Shown: positions 14,512-20,602 of the stretch, one piece after another
Position numbering within the stretch: position 1 is the first letter of the stretch
How the letters are laid out: each line of letters opens with the position of its first letter
NCBI GenBank assembly: GCA_003516705.1
Contig: DPCJ01000199.1
Span: 1-20,602 of the forward strand
Origin: Prolixibacteraceae bacterium
GTDB lineage: Bacteria > Bacteroidota > Bacteroidia > Bacteroidales > Prolixibacteraceae
Direction of reading: 5' to 3'
Length of the DNA stretch: 20,602 bases
The notes under the pieces: generated by a model
Databases searched by the model: none
Seen by the model: only the letters and a program-made list of their open reading frames with translations
What the model was told of the DNA's origin: nothing
Made by a program: the position numbers and the translations under genes

Positions 14512-16734
14512 ATGAAAAAACTGATAATCTCCGTAATTGTATTAATGAGTTCTATCACAACCTTTGGCCAGTCATACCAACCTTTTGATTTTGAAAAGGG
14601 AATGTGGTATTGCCGGTATGTCACAAAAGGAGGGATGTTTGGCGCTGATTTCGAAAGAACACTTTATGTAACCGATTCGATAAAATTCTACTGCAACGGC
14701 GATACAACCATCAACAATTTTGTTTTTAAAAAGCTTTATTATTCAGGATTTTCAAGTGTTCAGGGCTTACCCGAAAAACCCGTTAGCGGATATTACACTG
14801 CAATCAGAAATGACACACTAAATAAAAAAGTGCTTTTTGTTCCTGCCGGGTACGATTCATCATACTCAAGCTCTGGAATTGTATTGTATGATTTCGATAT
14901 TGCTGTAGGCGACAGTATCGGGTACAATTATACAACCAATAAAAAAGACACGGTTACCAGCATTGACACTGTTGTGTATTGCAACCGGGCGCACCGGCGG
15001 TTTAATTCTGAATCGGGCAGGAATACACTGATTGAAGGAATTGGCTCGATAAGTGGTTTGTTTCCGCTTGTTAGTCCAACAGATTATGGCACCCTGCTTT
15101 GCTATCAGGAATTTGGGAACAGCGACTGTGTTGATTGTAAAATTTTTACACCGGATGATTATTTAACCCAAACTTTCTGGAGTAAGGTAATTGACGACCT
15201 GCACAAAAACCTTTCCTACATTACCGACAAAGCGCTATTCCGCGATTCTGTAATTTTAGTTTCAGGTGTTGTAAGCGAAGCAACCTGCCATTATCACAAT
15301 CTTTTTGCATTTAACCTTAAAGGGCAAAAACTTTGGGAAACTCATGGAACGCAGGATCTGATTTGCGTTGACAGTAATTTTATTTATACTGCAGGATTTA
15401 CTTTCATTGATGATATTGCAGGTATTGAGCAGATTATTATTTCGAAATACGACTCTGAAGGAAAAGAAATCTTCAGTATTGGCTATCCTGATGTGCCGCA
15501 TCAGGGCAATTATGAATTTATTCCCAAAAGTATTGGTGTAAGTTCAGATGGTAAAATTATTGTAAGTTCAGAAACATCAGTTGTCTTGGCAGATTCCGGC
15601 GGAAATTCAATTCACGAAATACAGATTGACGTTCAGGGTGCTATTCAGTCCGTTTATTCAATTAATCCTGAATCGTTTTTGATAACTACACAAAACACCA
15701 TTTTTCAAACTGACCAATCATTCTCGACAACTGATTCTGTTTCGTTTACCGGAACCATTAAAAAAACTTTACTGCAAAATGATACTGTTTACGCAGTTGT
15801 TGATACTGAATTGTTTCTAATTGACTTAAATCTGAATATAACAGACACTTTGATTTCAAACGGATTAGAAATACAGAACATGGAATTCGTCGGTAACGAT
15901 TTATGGATTTCTTCTTTTGAGGATGAATATATAAACCTGGCTATACTGCACGGTAAAGAAACCGCTGCAACTGTTACCTTTCCAAAAATGCTGAACGAAA
16001 CTGAGTTTATTGTAACCGACAACAGTTTTGTTTTCGCAGGAAACTCGTTTTCGAACCAGATTGGACTTTACAGTTATCCAAAAAATGAAGCAACAGAACA
16101 ACCGAACATACCAGACATTGAACTTATCGACCTAAACATCAGCAATATAAGATTTGCATACTACCTGTTTATGGGCGATTCGATTGTTATCGGGTACTTT
16201 TTCACTCCTGAAGTTATTGTAAAAAACAACGGTGCCGACACCATCAAATCGTTTGCAGTTTTTGCTGACTTACATGGAGGAATGAACTGCGGACAAAACT
16301 TTTTCTACACAAAAACTGACGGCCTCGAAATCCTGCCGGGACAATCGCAAACAGTGATGTTATCAGGAGGTTACGAAGAAGACATCAAAAACAACCTGCT
16401 TTGTTTTCAGCTTCTTGCACCAAACAGCGAAATTGAAACACAGGTTGGAAGCAATTCAATTTGCAAAACCTTTACAATTACTGCGACAGACAAATACAAA
16501 AAGTCTGAAATCACTGTTTATCCAAACCCATGTGTTGATTTTTTGGTTATTGAAAACCCGTCAGCGGAGCCACTGACCGCAGAAATTATTGATTTAAATG
16601 GTAAGGTTATTATTAAAGAACATGCTGGTTCTCAAAGTAAAACAATTGACACTAAACACATAAAACCGGGGTTTTATATTCTGAAAATCACTTCTGATTC
16701 TGTGACTTTTACACAAACCATTATTAAACAATGA
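14512..16734 (+). CDS. Large secreted protein with T9SS type A sorting domain
   Basis: A 740-residue protein with a signal peptide (about 1-19, ending TTFGQ). The N-terminal region (about 20-210) has no recognised fold. The middle part (about 230-540) contains beta-rich repeats such as KGQKLWETHG, SEGKEIFSIGYP and short strand pairs, suggesting a beta-propeller similar to SBBP or quinoprotein-like domains. At about 570-650 an Ig-like, CARDB-type segment (VIVKNNGADTIKSFAVFADL ... GQSQTVML) is likely. The C-terminal Por sorting domain starts ITVYPNPCVDFLVI (about 665-740) and closes with TIIKQ, so the protein should be secreted by T9SS and anchored or released at the cell surface. No catalytic motif is apparent. 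It overlaps the cupin gene by four bases. Function is unknown; adhesin or binding roles are possible. Confidence 0.85.
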   Translation: MKKLIISVIVLMSSITTFGQSYQPFDFEKGMWYCRYVTKGGMFGADFERTLYVTDSIKFYCNGDTTINNFVFKKLYYSGFSSVQGLPEKPVSGYYTAIRNDTLNKKVLFVPAGYDSSYSSSGIVLYDFDIAVGDSIGYNYTTNKKDTVTSIDTVVYCNRAHRRFNSESGRNTLIEGIGSISGLFPLVSPTDYGTLLCYQEFGNSDCVDCKIFTPDDYLTQTFWSKVIDDLHKNLSYITDKALFRDSVILVSGVVSEATCHYHNLFAFNLKGQKLWETHGTQDLICVDSNFIYTAGFTFIDDIAGIEQIIISKYDSEGKEIFSIGYPDVPHQGNYEFIPKSIGVSSDGKIIVSSETSVVLADSGGNSIHEIQIDVQGAIQSVYSINPESFLITTQNTIFQTDQSFSTTDSVSFTGTIKKTLLQNDTVYAVVDTELFLIDLNLNITDTLISNGLEIQNMEFVGNDLWISSFEDEYINLAILHGKETAATVTFPKMLNETEFIVTDNSFVFAGNSFSNQIGLYSYPKNEATEQPNIPDIELIDLNISNIRFAYYLFMGDSIVIGYFFTPEVIVKNNGADTIKSFAVFADLHGGMNCGQNFFYTKTDGLEILPGQSQTVMLSGGYEEDIKNNLLCFQLLAPNSEIETQVGSNSICKTFTITATDKYKKSEITVYPNPCVDFLVIENPSAEPLTAEIIDLNGKVIIKEHAGSQSKTIDTKHIKPGFYILKITSDSVTFTQTIIKQ

Positions 16735-17213
16735 CCGCAAAAGAACTGATTGAAACCCTGCAACTGCTTCCCCACCCCGAAGGCGGCTGGTACCGCGAAA
16801 CCTACCGTTCAGCCGAAACAATGACCAACAAAAAAGGGGTACAGCGCAATGTTTGCACAGCCATTTATTTTATGTTGGAAGGGAAAGACAAATCACACTT
16901 TCACCGCATTGAAAGCGACGAAATCTGGTTTTTCCACAGCGGAGAACCTTTGAAAATTGTGATGATTGAAGACGGACAACTCCGGACTGTTTTGCTTGGA
17001 AATAAAATTTCGAATAGAGAAATGCTACAGTTTACTGTTCCTGCCAGAACATGGTTTGCGGCTAAAATAAAAACCGGAAACGGCTTTTCACTTGTGAGCT
17101 GCACCGTTGCGCCGGGTTTCGATTTTGCAGATTTTGAATTGGCTGAACGGGAAAAACTTACGAATGAATTTTCTGAACTTAAAGAAGTGATCCGGGAACT
17201 TACCACTGATTGA
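16731..17213 (+). CDS. DUF985/Cupin_5 family protein
   Basis: A 160-residue small cupin of the DUF985 (Cupin_5) family, predicted soluble and cytosolic. Conserved blocks are LLPHPEGGWYRETYRS (12-27), TAIYFMLEGKDKSHFHRI (43-60), with H56 and H58 as likely metal or ligand residues, E64 and H69 in SDEIWFFHSG, and VPARTWFAA ... VAPGFDFADFELA near the end. The ATG overlaps the stop of the preceding gene as ATGA, which points to coupled translation. The substrate of the family is not established; sugar-phosphate or small-molecule binding is suggested by fold only. The pairing of a cytosolic cupin with a secreted protein may be accidental. Confidence 0.88.
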   Translation: MTAKELIETLQLLPHPEGGWYRETYRSAETMTNKKGVQRNVCTAIYFMLEGKDKSHFHRIESDEIWFFHSGEPLKIVMIEDGQLRTVLLGNKISNREMLQFTVPARTWFAAKIKTGNGFSLVSCTVAPGFDFADFELAEREKLTNEFSELKEVIRELTTD

Positions 17214-17233
17214 AAGCTAGGTCGCAGTCTTTG

Positions 17234-17329
17234 AGAAACTTAGGGTCTTCTTTGTGCTCTCTGTGAAATTTATTACACAAAGTGGCACAAAGAAAACACA
17301 AACAACACAGAGAAAAAATCCCAGTTTCT
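17234..17329. repeat. Long imperfect inverted repeat between cupin and asnB genes
   Basis: The outer arms are AGAAACT (17234-17240) and AGTTTCT (17323-17329). Inside are GGG (17243-17245) with CCC (17320-17322) and CTTTGTGC (17250-17257) with GCACAAAG (17285-17292). Many copies of TTTGTG/CACAAAG give it low complexity. It lies between convergent genes, so it could act as a shared terminator. Sequence of this style resembles interspersed intergenic repeats of Bacteroidota, but a genome search is needed to know whether this one is repeated. Confidence 0.5.
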
Positions 17330-17349
17330 GAATAATAATTTTTGAATTT

Positions 17350-19029
17350 CTATTCCTTATTTATATCAATTCCCTGCAAATGAACCATTTTAACAGCACG
17401 CCCTGATGGGTCGGCGTTATTGCGGAACGAAGCGTCCCAAGCCAGCGCCTCGGCTGTACTGCATGCGATTGACGGAACCGAAGGAACGCATTTTGCAGCC
17501 TCATCCGAAGGGAAATGTTCGCTGAAAATGCTGCGGTAATGATACTCTTCCTTACTCATGGGTGTGTTGATGGGGAAGCGAAACTTGGCATTCTTCATCA
17601 TTTCGTCGGTTACCAAATCGTTGGCCACCTGTTTCAACGTGTCAATCCAGCCATATCCAACACCATCCGAAAACTGTTCTTTCTGGCGCCAGGCAATGCT
17701 TGCAGGAATCTGATCTTCGAATGCCTTACGGAGCGGCCATTTTTCCATCCGGCCGTTTTTTGCCATTTTTTCGGCAGGGTTAAAACGCATGGCAACATCC
17801 ATAAATTCTTTGTCGAGGAAAGGTACGCGGCCTTCAACGCCCCAAGCAGCCAATGTTTTATTGGCACGCAAACAGTCGTACAAATGCAGACGACCCACTT
17901 TTCTCACACTTTCCTTATGAAACTCTTCGGCATTGGGAGCTTTGTGAAAGTAAAGGTAGCCGCCAAAAATTTCGTCGGCTCCTTCGCCCGAAAGCACCAT
18001 TTTTATACCCATCGATTTGATAACACGGGCAAGCAAATACATTGGCGTTGATGCACGAATGGTAGTAACATCGTAGGTTTCGATATGGTAAATTACATCA
18101 CGGATGGCATCAAGTCCTTCCTGAATGGTGTAATTAATTTCGTGGTGAATTGTGCCAATTTCTTCAGCAGCCTTTCTCGCAGCTGCCAGATCGGGCGAAC
18201 CTACCAGACCGATGGCAAACGAGTGCAATTGCGGCCACCAGGCTTCTTTCTTGTCGTTTTCTTCGATACGCCAGCCTGAAAATTTTTTAGCCAGTGCCGA
18301 AGTGATGGTAGAGTCGAGTCCACCTGAAAGTAAAACTCCATAGGGTACGTCTGACATCAGTTGGCGGTGCACAGCTTTTTCCAGTGCATCGCGCAAGTCG
18401 TCAATACTGGCCGGGTTGTCTTTTACGTTTTCATATTCTGTCCATTCACGGTTGTACCATTTTTTCAGTTCGCCATCCTTACTATATAAATAATGTGCCG
18501 GTGGAAACTCTTCCACCTTTTTGCAAAAGCCTTCCAACGCTTTTAATTCCGAAGCCACATAGTAATTGCCAAATTCGTCCCAGCCATGATACAACGGAAT
18601 AATTCCGATATGGTCGCGGGCAACAAGGTAGGCGTCGTTTTCCTCATCATACAGCGCAAACCCGAAAATTCCGTTCATTTCATCGAGGAATTTTTCTTTT
18701 TTATCGCGGTAAAGCGCAAGAATTACTTCGCAGTCGGAGCCGGTTAAAAAATCGTATTTGCCTTCGTACCTTTTTCTGATTTCGCGGTGATTATAAATTT
18801 CGCCGTTTACAGCCAAAATCAGCTTTCTGTCTTTGCTGTACAACGGTTGCTGCCCCGATTCCGGGTCAACTATCGAAAGCCGTTCGTGGGCCATCACCGA
18901 TTTTTCGCCACAATAAACCCCTGACCAATCGGGACCGCGATGACGTATTTTTTTCGACATTTTTAAAACCCGGGGTCTGAGTTCCTGGGCATCAGTTTTT
19001 AAATCGAATGCACAAACAATTCCACACAT
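17350..19029 (-). CDS. asnB: Asparagine synthase B, glutamine-hydrolysing
   Basis: Makes asparagine from aspartate, ATP and glutamine in the cytosol. The 559 residues are near the E. coli AsnB length (554). The glutaminase (Ntn) domain begins with catalytic C2 (MCGIVCAFD) and shows HRGPDWSG (30-37), AVNGEIYNH (73-81) and GSDCEV (97-102). The synthetase domain has the PP-loop SGGLDS at 235-240 and later SGEGADEIFGGY and VEGRVPFLDKEFMD. The start is unambiguous because the catalytic cysteine must be residue 2. It is divergent from the DUF3788 gene and reads toward the inverted repeat at 17234-17329. A promoter at 19061-19090 is a good match. Nothing is missing or odd in the gene. Confidence 0.97.
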   Translation of the reverse strand: MCGIVCAFDLKTDAQELRPRVLKMSKKIRHRGPDWSGVYCGEKSVMAHERLSIVDPESGQQPLYSKDRKLILAVNGEIYNHREIRKRYEGKYDFLTGSDCEVILALYRDKKEKFLDEMNGIFGFALYDEENDAYLVARDHIGIIPLYHGWDEFGNYYVASELKALEGFCKKVEEFPPAHYLYSKDGELKKWYNREWTEYENVKDNPASIDDLRDALEKAVHRQLMSDVPYGVLLSGGLDSTITSALAKKFSGWRIEENDKKEAWWPQLHSFAIGLVGSPDLAAARKAAEEIGTIHHEINYTIQEGLDAIRDVIYHIETYDVTTIRASTPMYLLARVIKSMGIKMVLSGEGADEIFGGYLYFHKAPNAEEFHKESVRKVGRLHLYDCLRANKTLAAWGVEGRVPFLDKEFMDVAMRFNPAEKMAKNGRMEKWPLRKAFEDQIPASIAWRQKEQFSDGVGYGWIDTLKQVANDLVTDEMMKNAKFRFPINTPMSKEEYHYRSIFSEHFPSDEAAKCVPSVPSIACSTAEALAWDASFRNNADPSGRAVKMVHLQGIDINKE

Positions 19030-19060
19030 ATTTTATTGTATTTTATTTTTCAAATTTTGC

Positions 19061-19090
19061 CAAAAATAATCAAATTGATTACTTTACAAA
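19061..19090 (-). promoter_or_regulatory. Bacteroidota-type promoter for asnB
   Basis: On the minus strand TTTG (19090-19087) and TATTTTTG (19068-19061) are 18 bases apart, a full match to the -33/-7 consensus, about 32 bases before the asnB ATG. The spacer contains the 11-base palindrome ATCAAATTGAT (19069-19079), a candidate operator. Confidence 0.6.
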
Positions 19091-19308
19091 ATTTAATCTG
19101 ACATTTTTCTATTATATTTCAACTTTACATTACATTAATCAAATTTAAGCTAAAATTTGCATGCTTCTTATCTTTCATATTTCTTACATACCCCGTAAAA
19201 AATATCACTCCTTCAAAGAAAAATACAATAACTTACTTCCAAGCCCATTCAGAAACAGGCCTACCCAATAAAAAACAGCCATATTTTTTTTATCCGTCAA
19301 AATTTTTG

Positions 19309-19339
19309 TTTGAAACAGAAATACTTCAATTTAACTTTA
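19309..19339 (+). promoter_or_regulatory. Promoter for the DUF3788 gene
   Basis: TTTG at 19309-19312 and TAACTTTA at 19332-19339 (one mismatch from TAnnTTTG) are 19 bases apart. Transcription would begin near 19346, about 14 bases before the ATG at 19360. This makes the in-frame TTG at 19306 unusable as a start. Confidence 0.5.
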
Positions 19340-19359
19340 TCAAAACAAATTCAAAAATT

Positions 19360-19779
19360 ATGGAAACCAGCTTTTTTACCGACCTTACAAAAATTCCAGG
19401 CAATGACGATCTGAAAATTGCAATTGGCGATTTTTTTCCGATGTGGATGGAAATCAGAGATTTTACTTTCGAAAAATATCAGCTGGCAATAGAAGAGTGG
19501 TTTGTTTCGGTGAAAAAATTCGGTTGGTGCTACCGCATTAAAGACAAAAAAAGAGCGATAATTTATTTATCACCAAGAATCGGATATTTCATTGTATCAA
19601 TGGTTTTCGGCCAAAAAGCCACCGACCAGATTCTAGTATCGGATATTTCGGATTCAATAAAAACCGACCTGATGAATTCGAAAGTTTACATGGAAGAACG
19701 GGTTGTGCGCATTGATGTTCACGACAAGCAGTTGCTGCCTGACATTAAAAAACTGGTTGAGATTAAAATTGCCAACTAA
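19360..19779 (+). CDS. DUF3788 family protein
   Basis: A soluble 139-residue protein resembling DUF3788, a family of unknown function with a DUF1801/YdhG-like fold. Conserved features are WMEIRDFTFEKY (about 29-40), the core KKFGWCYRIKDKKRAIIYLSPRIGYFIVSMVFGQKA (51-86), rich in aromatic residues and basic turns, and a C-terminal alpha-beta segment ending DIKKLVEIKIAN. There is no signal peptide or membrane segment. I chose ATG 19360 rather than the upstream in-frame TTG at 19306 because a promoter-like -33/-7 pair lies between them and 139 residues fits the family length. It stands alone, divergent from asnB. No function can be given. Confidence 0.8.
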   Translation: METSFFTDLTKIPGNDDLKIAIGDFFPMWMEIRDFTFEKYQLAIEEWFVSVKKFGWCYRIKDKKRAIIYLSPRIGYFIVSMVFGQKATDQILVSDISDSIKTDLMNSKVYMEERVVRIDVHDKQLLPDIKKLVEIKIAN

Positions 19780-19957
19780 AAAGAGGCTGTCCCGTTTTAC
19801 TTTTACGTCAGGCTCAAAGTCACCACAATGTGATTAAGAAAGAGAACTAAAATAAAACAGGAAATACTTCTCAATAATAATTTCAGGTTCAGTGAAACTA
19901 ACCACTTTTAAAACCTTTGTAAAGCCTGTTTTCAAAAAACTTACATTGAATTCACAC

Positions 19958-19988
19958 ATTTTAAATTAAACTCATTTTAAATTAAACC
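19958..19988. repeat. Tandem repeat of 15 bp, period 16
   Basis: CATTTTAAATTAAAC occurs twice (19958-19972, 19974-19988), separated by a single T. The unit contains the palindromic TTTAAA. Two copies one and a half helical turns apart could be a protein-binding site or simple slippage. Confidence 0.6.
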
Positions 19989-20048
19989 TGCTGATTTTAA
20001 AATGGGATTTTTTGAAGAATGAGTTTGATTGTTTGATTTGCTTCGCTG

Positions 20049-20075
20049 GATTGCGTTTCAGCGCATCAATTTTTC
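20049..20075 (+). terminator. Possible intrinsic terminator
   Basis: GATTGCG (20049-20055) pairs with CGCATC (20062-20067), with one bulged T and a TTTCAG loop, followed by AATTTTTC. It has the form of an intrinsic terminator but lies about 270 bases after the DUF3788 stop, so it would end either a long 3' UTR or an unseen short transcript. Confidence 0.35.
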
Positions 20076-20146
20076 TGGATTCAGGAATTCGGGTAATTAC
20101 AGTCCGTAAGATGAAAGTATCCTTACTAGCACAGCTACAAAAGCAG

Positions 20147-20178
20147 TTTGATTTGTAATACCTGAATTTTTATATTTG
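20147..20178 (+). promoter_or_regulatory. Bacteroidota-type promoter for etfB
   Basis: TTTG at 20147-20150 and TATATTTG at 20171-20178 are 20 bases apart, a full match to the -33/-7 consensus. Transcription would start near 20185, about 40 bases before the etfB ATG. Confidence 0.65.
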
Positions 20179-20225
20179 CTTCCTTTTTAAAACCGACAAT
20201 TAAAATAAATCAATAATAATTAGGA

Positions 20226-20602
20226 ATGAAAGGCTACAAAATTATCGTTCTTGCCAAGCAGGTTCCCGATACAAGGAATGTGGGCAAAGATGCAATGAAA
20301 GCCGACGGAACAGTGAACAGAGCTGCGCTGCCGGCTATTTTTAATCCTGAAGATTTGAATGCACTCGAACAGGCACTCAGGATAAAAGACAAGTTTCCGG
20401 GCACAAAGATTACCGTTTTAACCATGGGTCCCGGGCGTGCTGCCGAAATCATCCGCGAAGGGTTGTTCCGTGGTGCCGACGATGGCATTTTACTCACCGA
20501 CCGCGCTTTCGCCGGCTCCGATACTTTGGCAACTTCTTATGCCATCGGCCAGACAATTAAGAATTACGGGAATTATGATATCATTATTGCCGGGCGTCAG
20601 GC
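20226..20602 (+). CDS. etfB: Electron transfer flavoprotein subunit beta, 3' partial
   Basis: The beta subunit of electron transfer flavoprotein (EtfB/FixA), which carries electrons from acyl-CoA or other dehydrogenases to a quinone reductase or bifurcating partner. About 125 residues are present before the window ends. The start MKGYKIIVLAKQVPDT (1-16), the VGKDAMKADGTVNRAALPAIFNPEDLNALE stretch, VLTMGPGRAAE, GADDGILLTDRAFAGSDTLATSYAI and IIIAGRQA are characteristic, the last two belonging to the AMP/FAD-binding region. The ATG at 20226 follows a good promoter at 20147-20178. etfA is expected directly downstream. The FAD-binding C-terminal part is outside the window, so whether this is a bifurcating type cannot be judged. 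Confidence 0.95.
   Translation, partial: MKGYKIIVLAKQVPDTRNVGKDAMKADGTVNRAALPAIFNPEDLNALEQALRIKDKFPGTKITVLTMGPGRAAEIIREGLFRGADDGILLTDRAFAGSDTLATSYAIGQTIKNYGNYDIIIAGRQ

Larger units (their letters stand above)
19030..19359. other. Divergent promoter region between asnB and DUF3788 genes
   Basis: A 330-base AT-rich gap without an ORF. It holds the asnB promoter with an ATCAA-A-TTGAT palindrome (19069-19079), an inverted repeat CAAATTT (19140-19146)/AAATTTG (19153-19159), and the probable promoter of the DUF3788 gene at 19309-19339. No RNA gene is recognised. Confidence 0.7.
19780..20225. other. 446-bp gene-free stretch before etfB
   Basis: No ORF of note. It contains an AAAAAGAGGCTGTCCCG block (19778-19794) without its complementary half; an inverted repeat AAAACAGG (19854-19861)/CCTGTTTT (19926-19933); a tandem repeat of CATTTTAAATTAAAC (19958-19972 and 19974-19988); a hairpin with T run at 20049-20075; and the etfB promoter at 20147-20178. 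It may include remnants of a lost element, but no transposase fragment is recognisable. Confidence 0.6.

Noticed and set aside
17515..18051. A 178-residue open frame on the plus strand opposite asnB
   Set aside because: It lies wholly within asnB, has no recognisable domain and an unlikely composition; it is a shadow of the real gene.
19306..19359. TTG start adding 18 residues to the DUF3788 protein
   Set aside because: A promoter-like -33/-7 pair overlaps this stretch, and the shorter form fits the family length.
1..20602. CRISPR array, tRNA/rRNA genes, prophage or complete insertion sequence
   Set aside because: No regularly spaced repeats, cloverleaf-like sequences, transposase or phage genes were seen on reading the intergenic regions and ORFs; this was done by eye, so a degenerate element could be missed.

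Overview
The window looks like chromosomal DNA from a Bacteroidota bacterium. The evidence is two secreted proteins ending in type IX secretion (T9SS) YPNP-type sorting domains, a TonB-dependent receptor with an N-terminal carboxypeptidase-regulatory-like domain, promoters of the TTTG-N18/20-TAnnTTTG kind, start codons with little or no Shine-Dalgarno sequence, and a moderate G+C content. The protein styles fit class Bacteroidia, perhaps the Marinilabiliales/Prolixibacteraceae. That finer placement is an impression and was not tested. No tRNA, rRNA, CRISPR array, complete insertion sequence or prophage gene is visible.

Left part (1-8112), plus strand. A PIN-PhoH ATPase cut by the left edge is followed by mtaB (tRNA ms2t6A37 methylthiotransferase) and an inositol-monophosphatase-family gene. 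Next comes a three-gene set: an unrecognised 158-residue helical protein, a GT2 glycosyltransferase and a hotdog thioesterase. A TPP riboswitch then precedes a TonB-dependent receptor, which is therefore a likely outer-membrane importer of thiamin or a precursor. The receptor ends at a perfect 19-bp stem shared with the convergent gene on its right.

Middle part (8111-14365), minus strand. In transcription order: a secreted MORN-repeat (YwqK-like) protein, a T9SS-secreted S8 protease, xseA, xseB, a DUF2007 protein and deoC, very tightly packed from the protease to deoC. A gene resembling chorismatases (FkbO/Hyg5/XanB2, RidA fold) follows, separated from deoC by a long hairpin and a possible promoter of its own.

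Right part (14512-20602). A large T9SS-exported protein overlaps a DUF985 cupin gene by four bases on the plus strand. A repeat-like inverted structure follows, then asnB on the minus strand, a DUF3788 gene on the plus strand, a 446-bp gene-free stretch, and the start of etfB, cut by the right edge.

Most of the window is housekeeping: RNA modification, DNA repair, nucleoside catabolism, asparagine synthesis and electron transfer, with envelope and secretion genes between. I did not find a clear new multi-gene system. The best leads are the chorismatase-like gene with its hairpin leader, the lone TPP-controlled receptor with a two-hairpin leader, the unrecognised gene at 3534, and the structured non-coding regions at 17234-17329 and 19780-20225.
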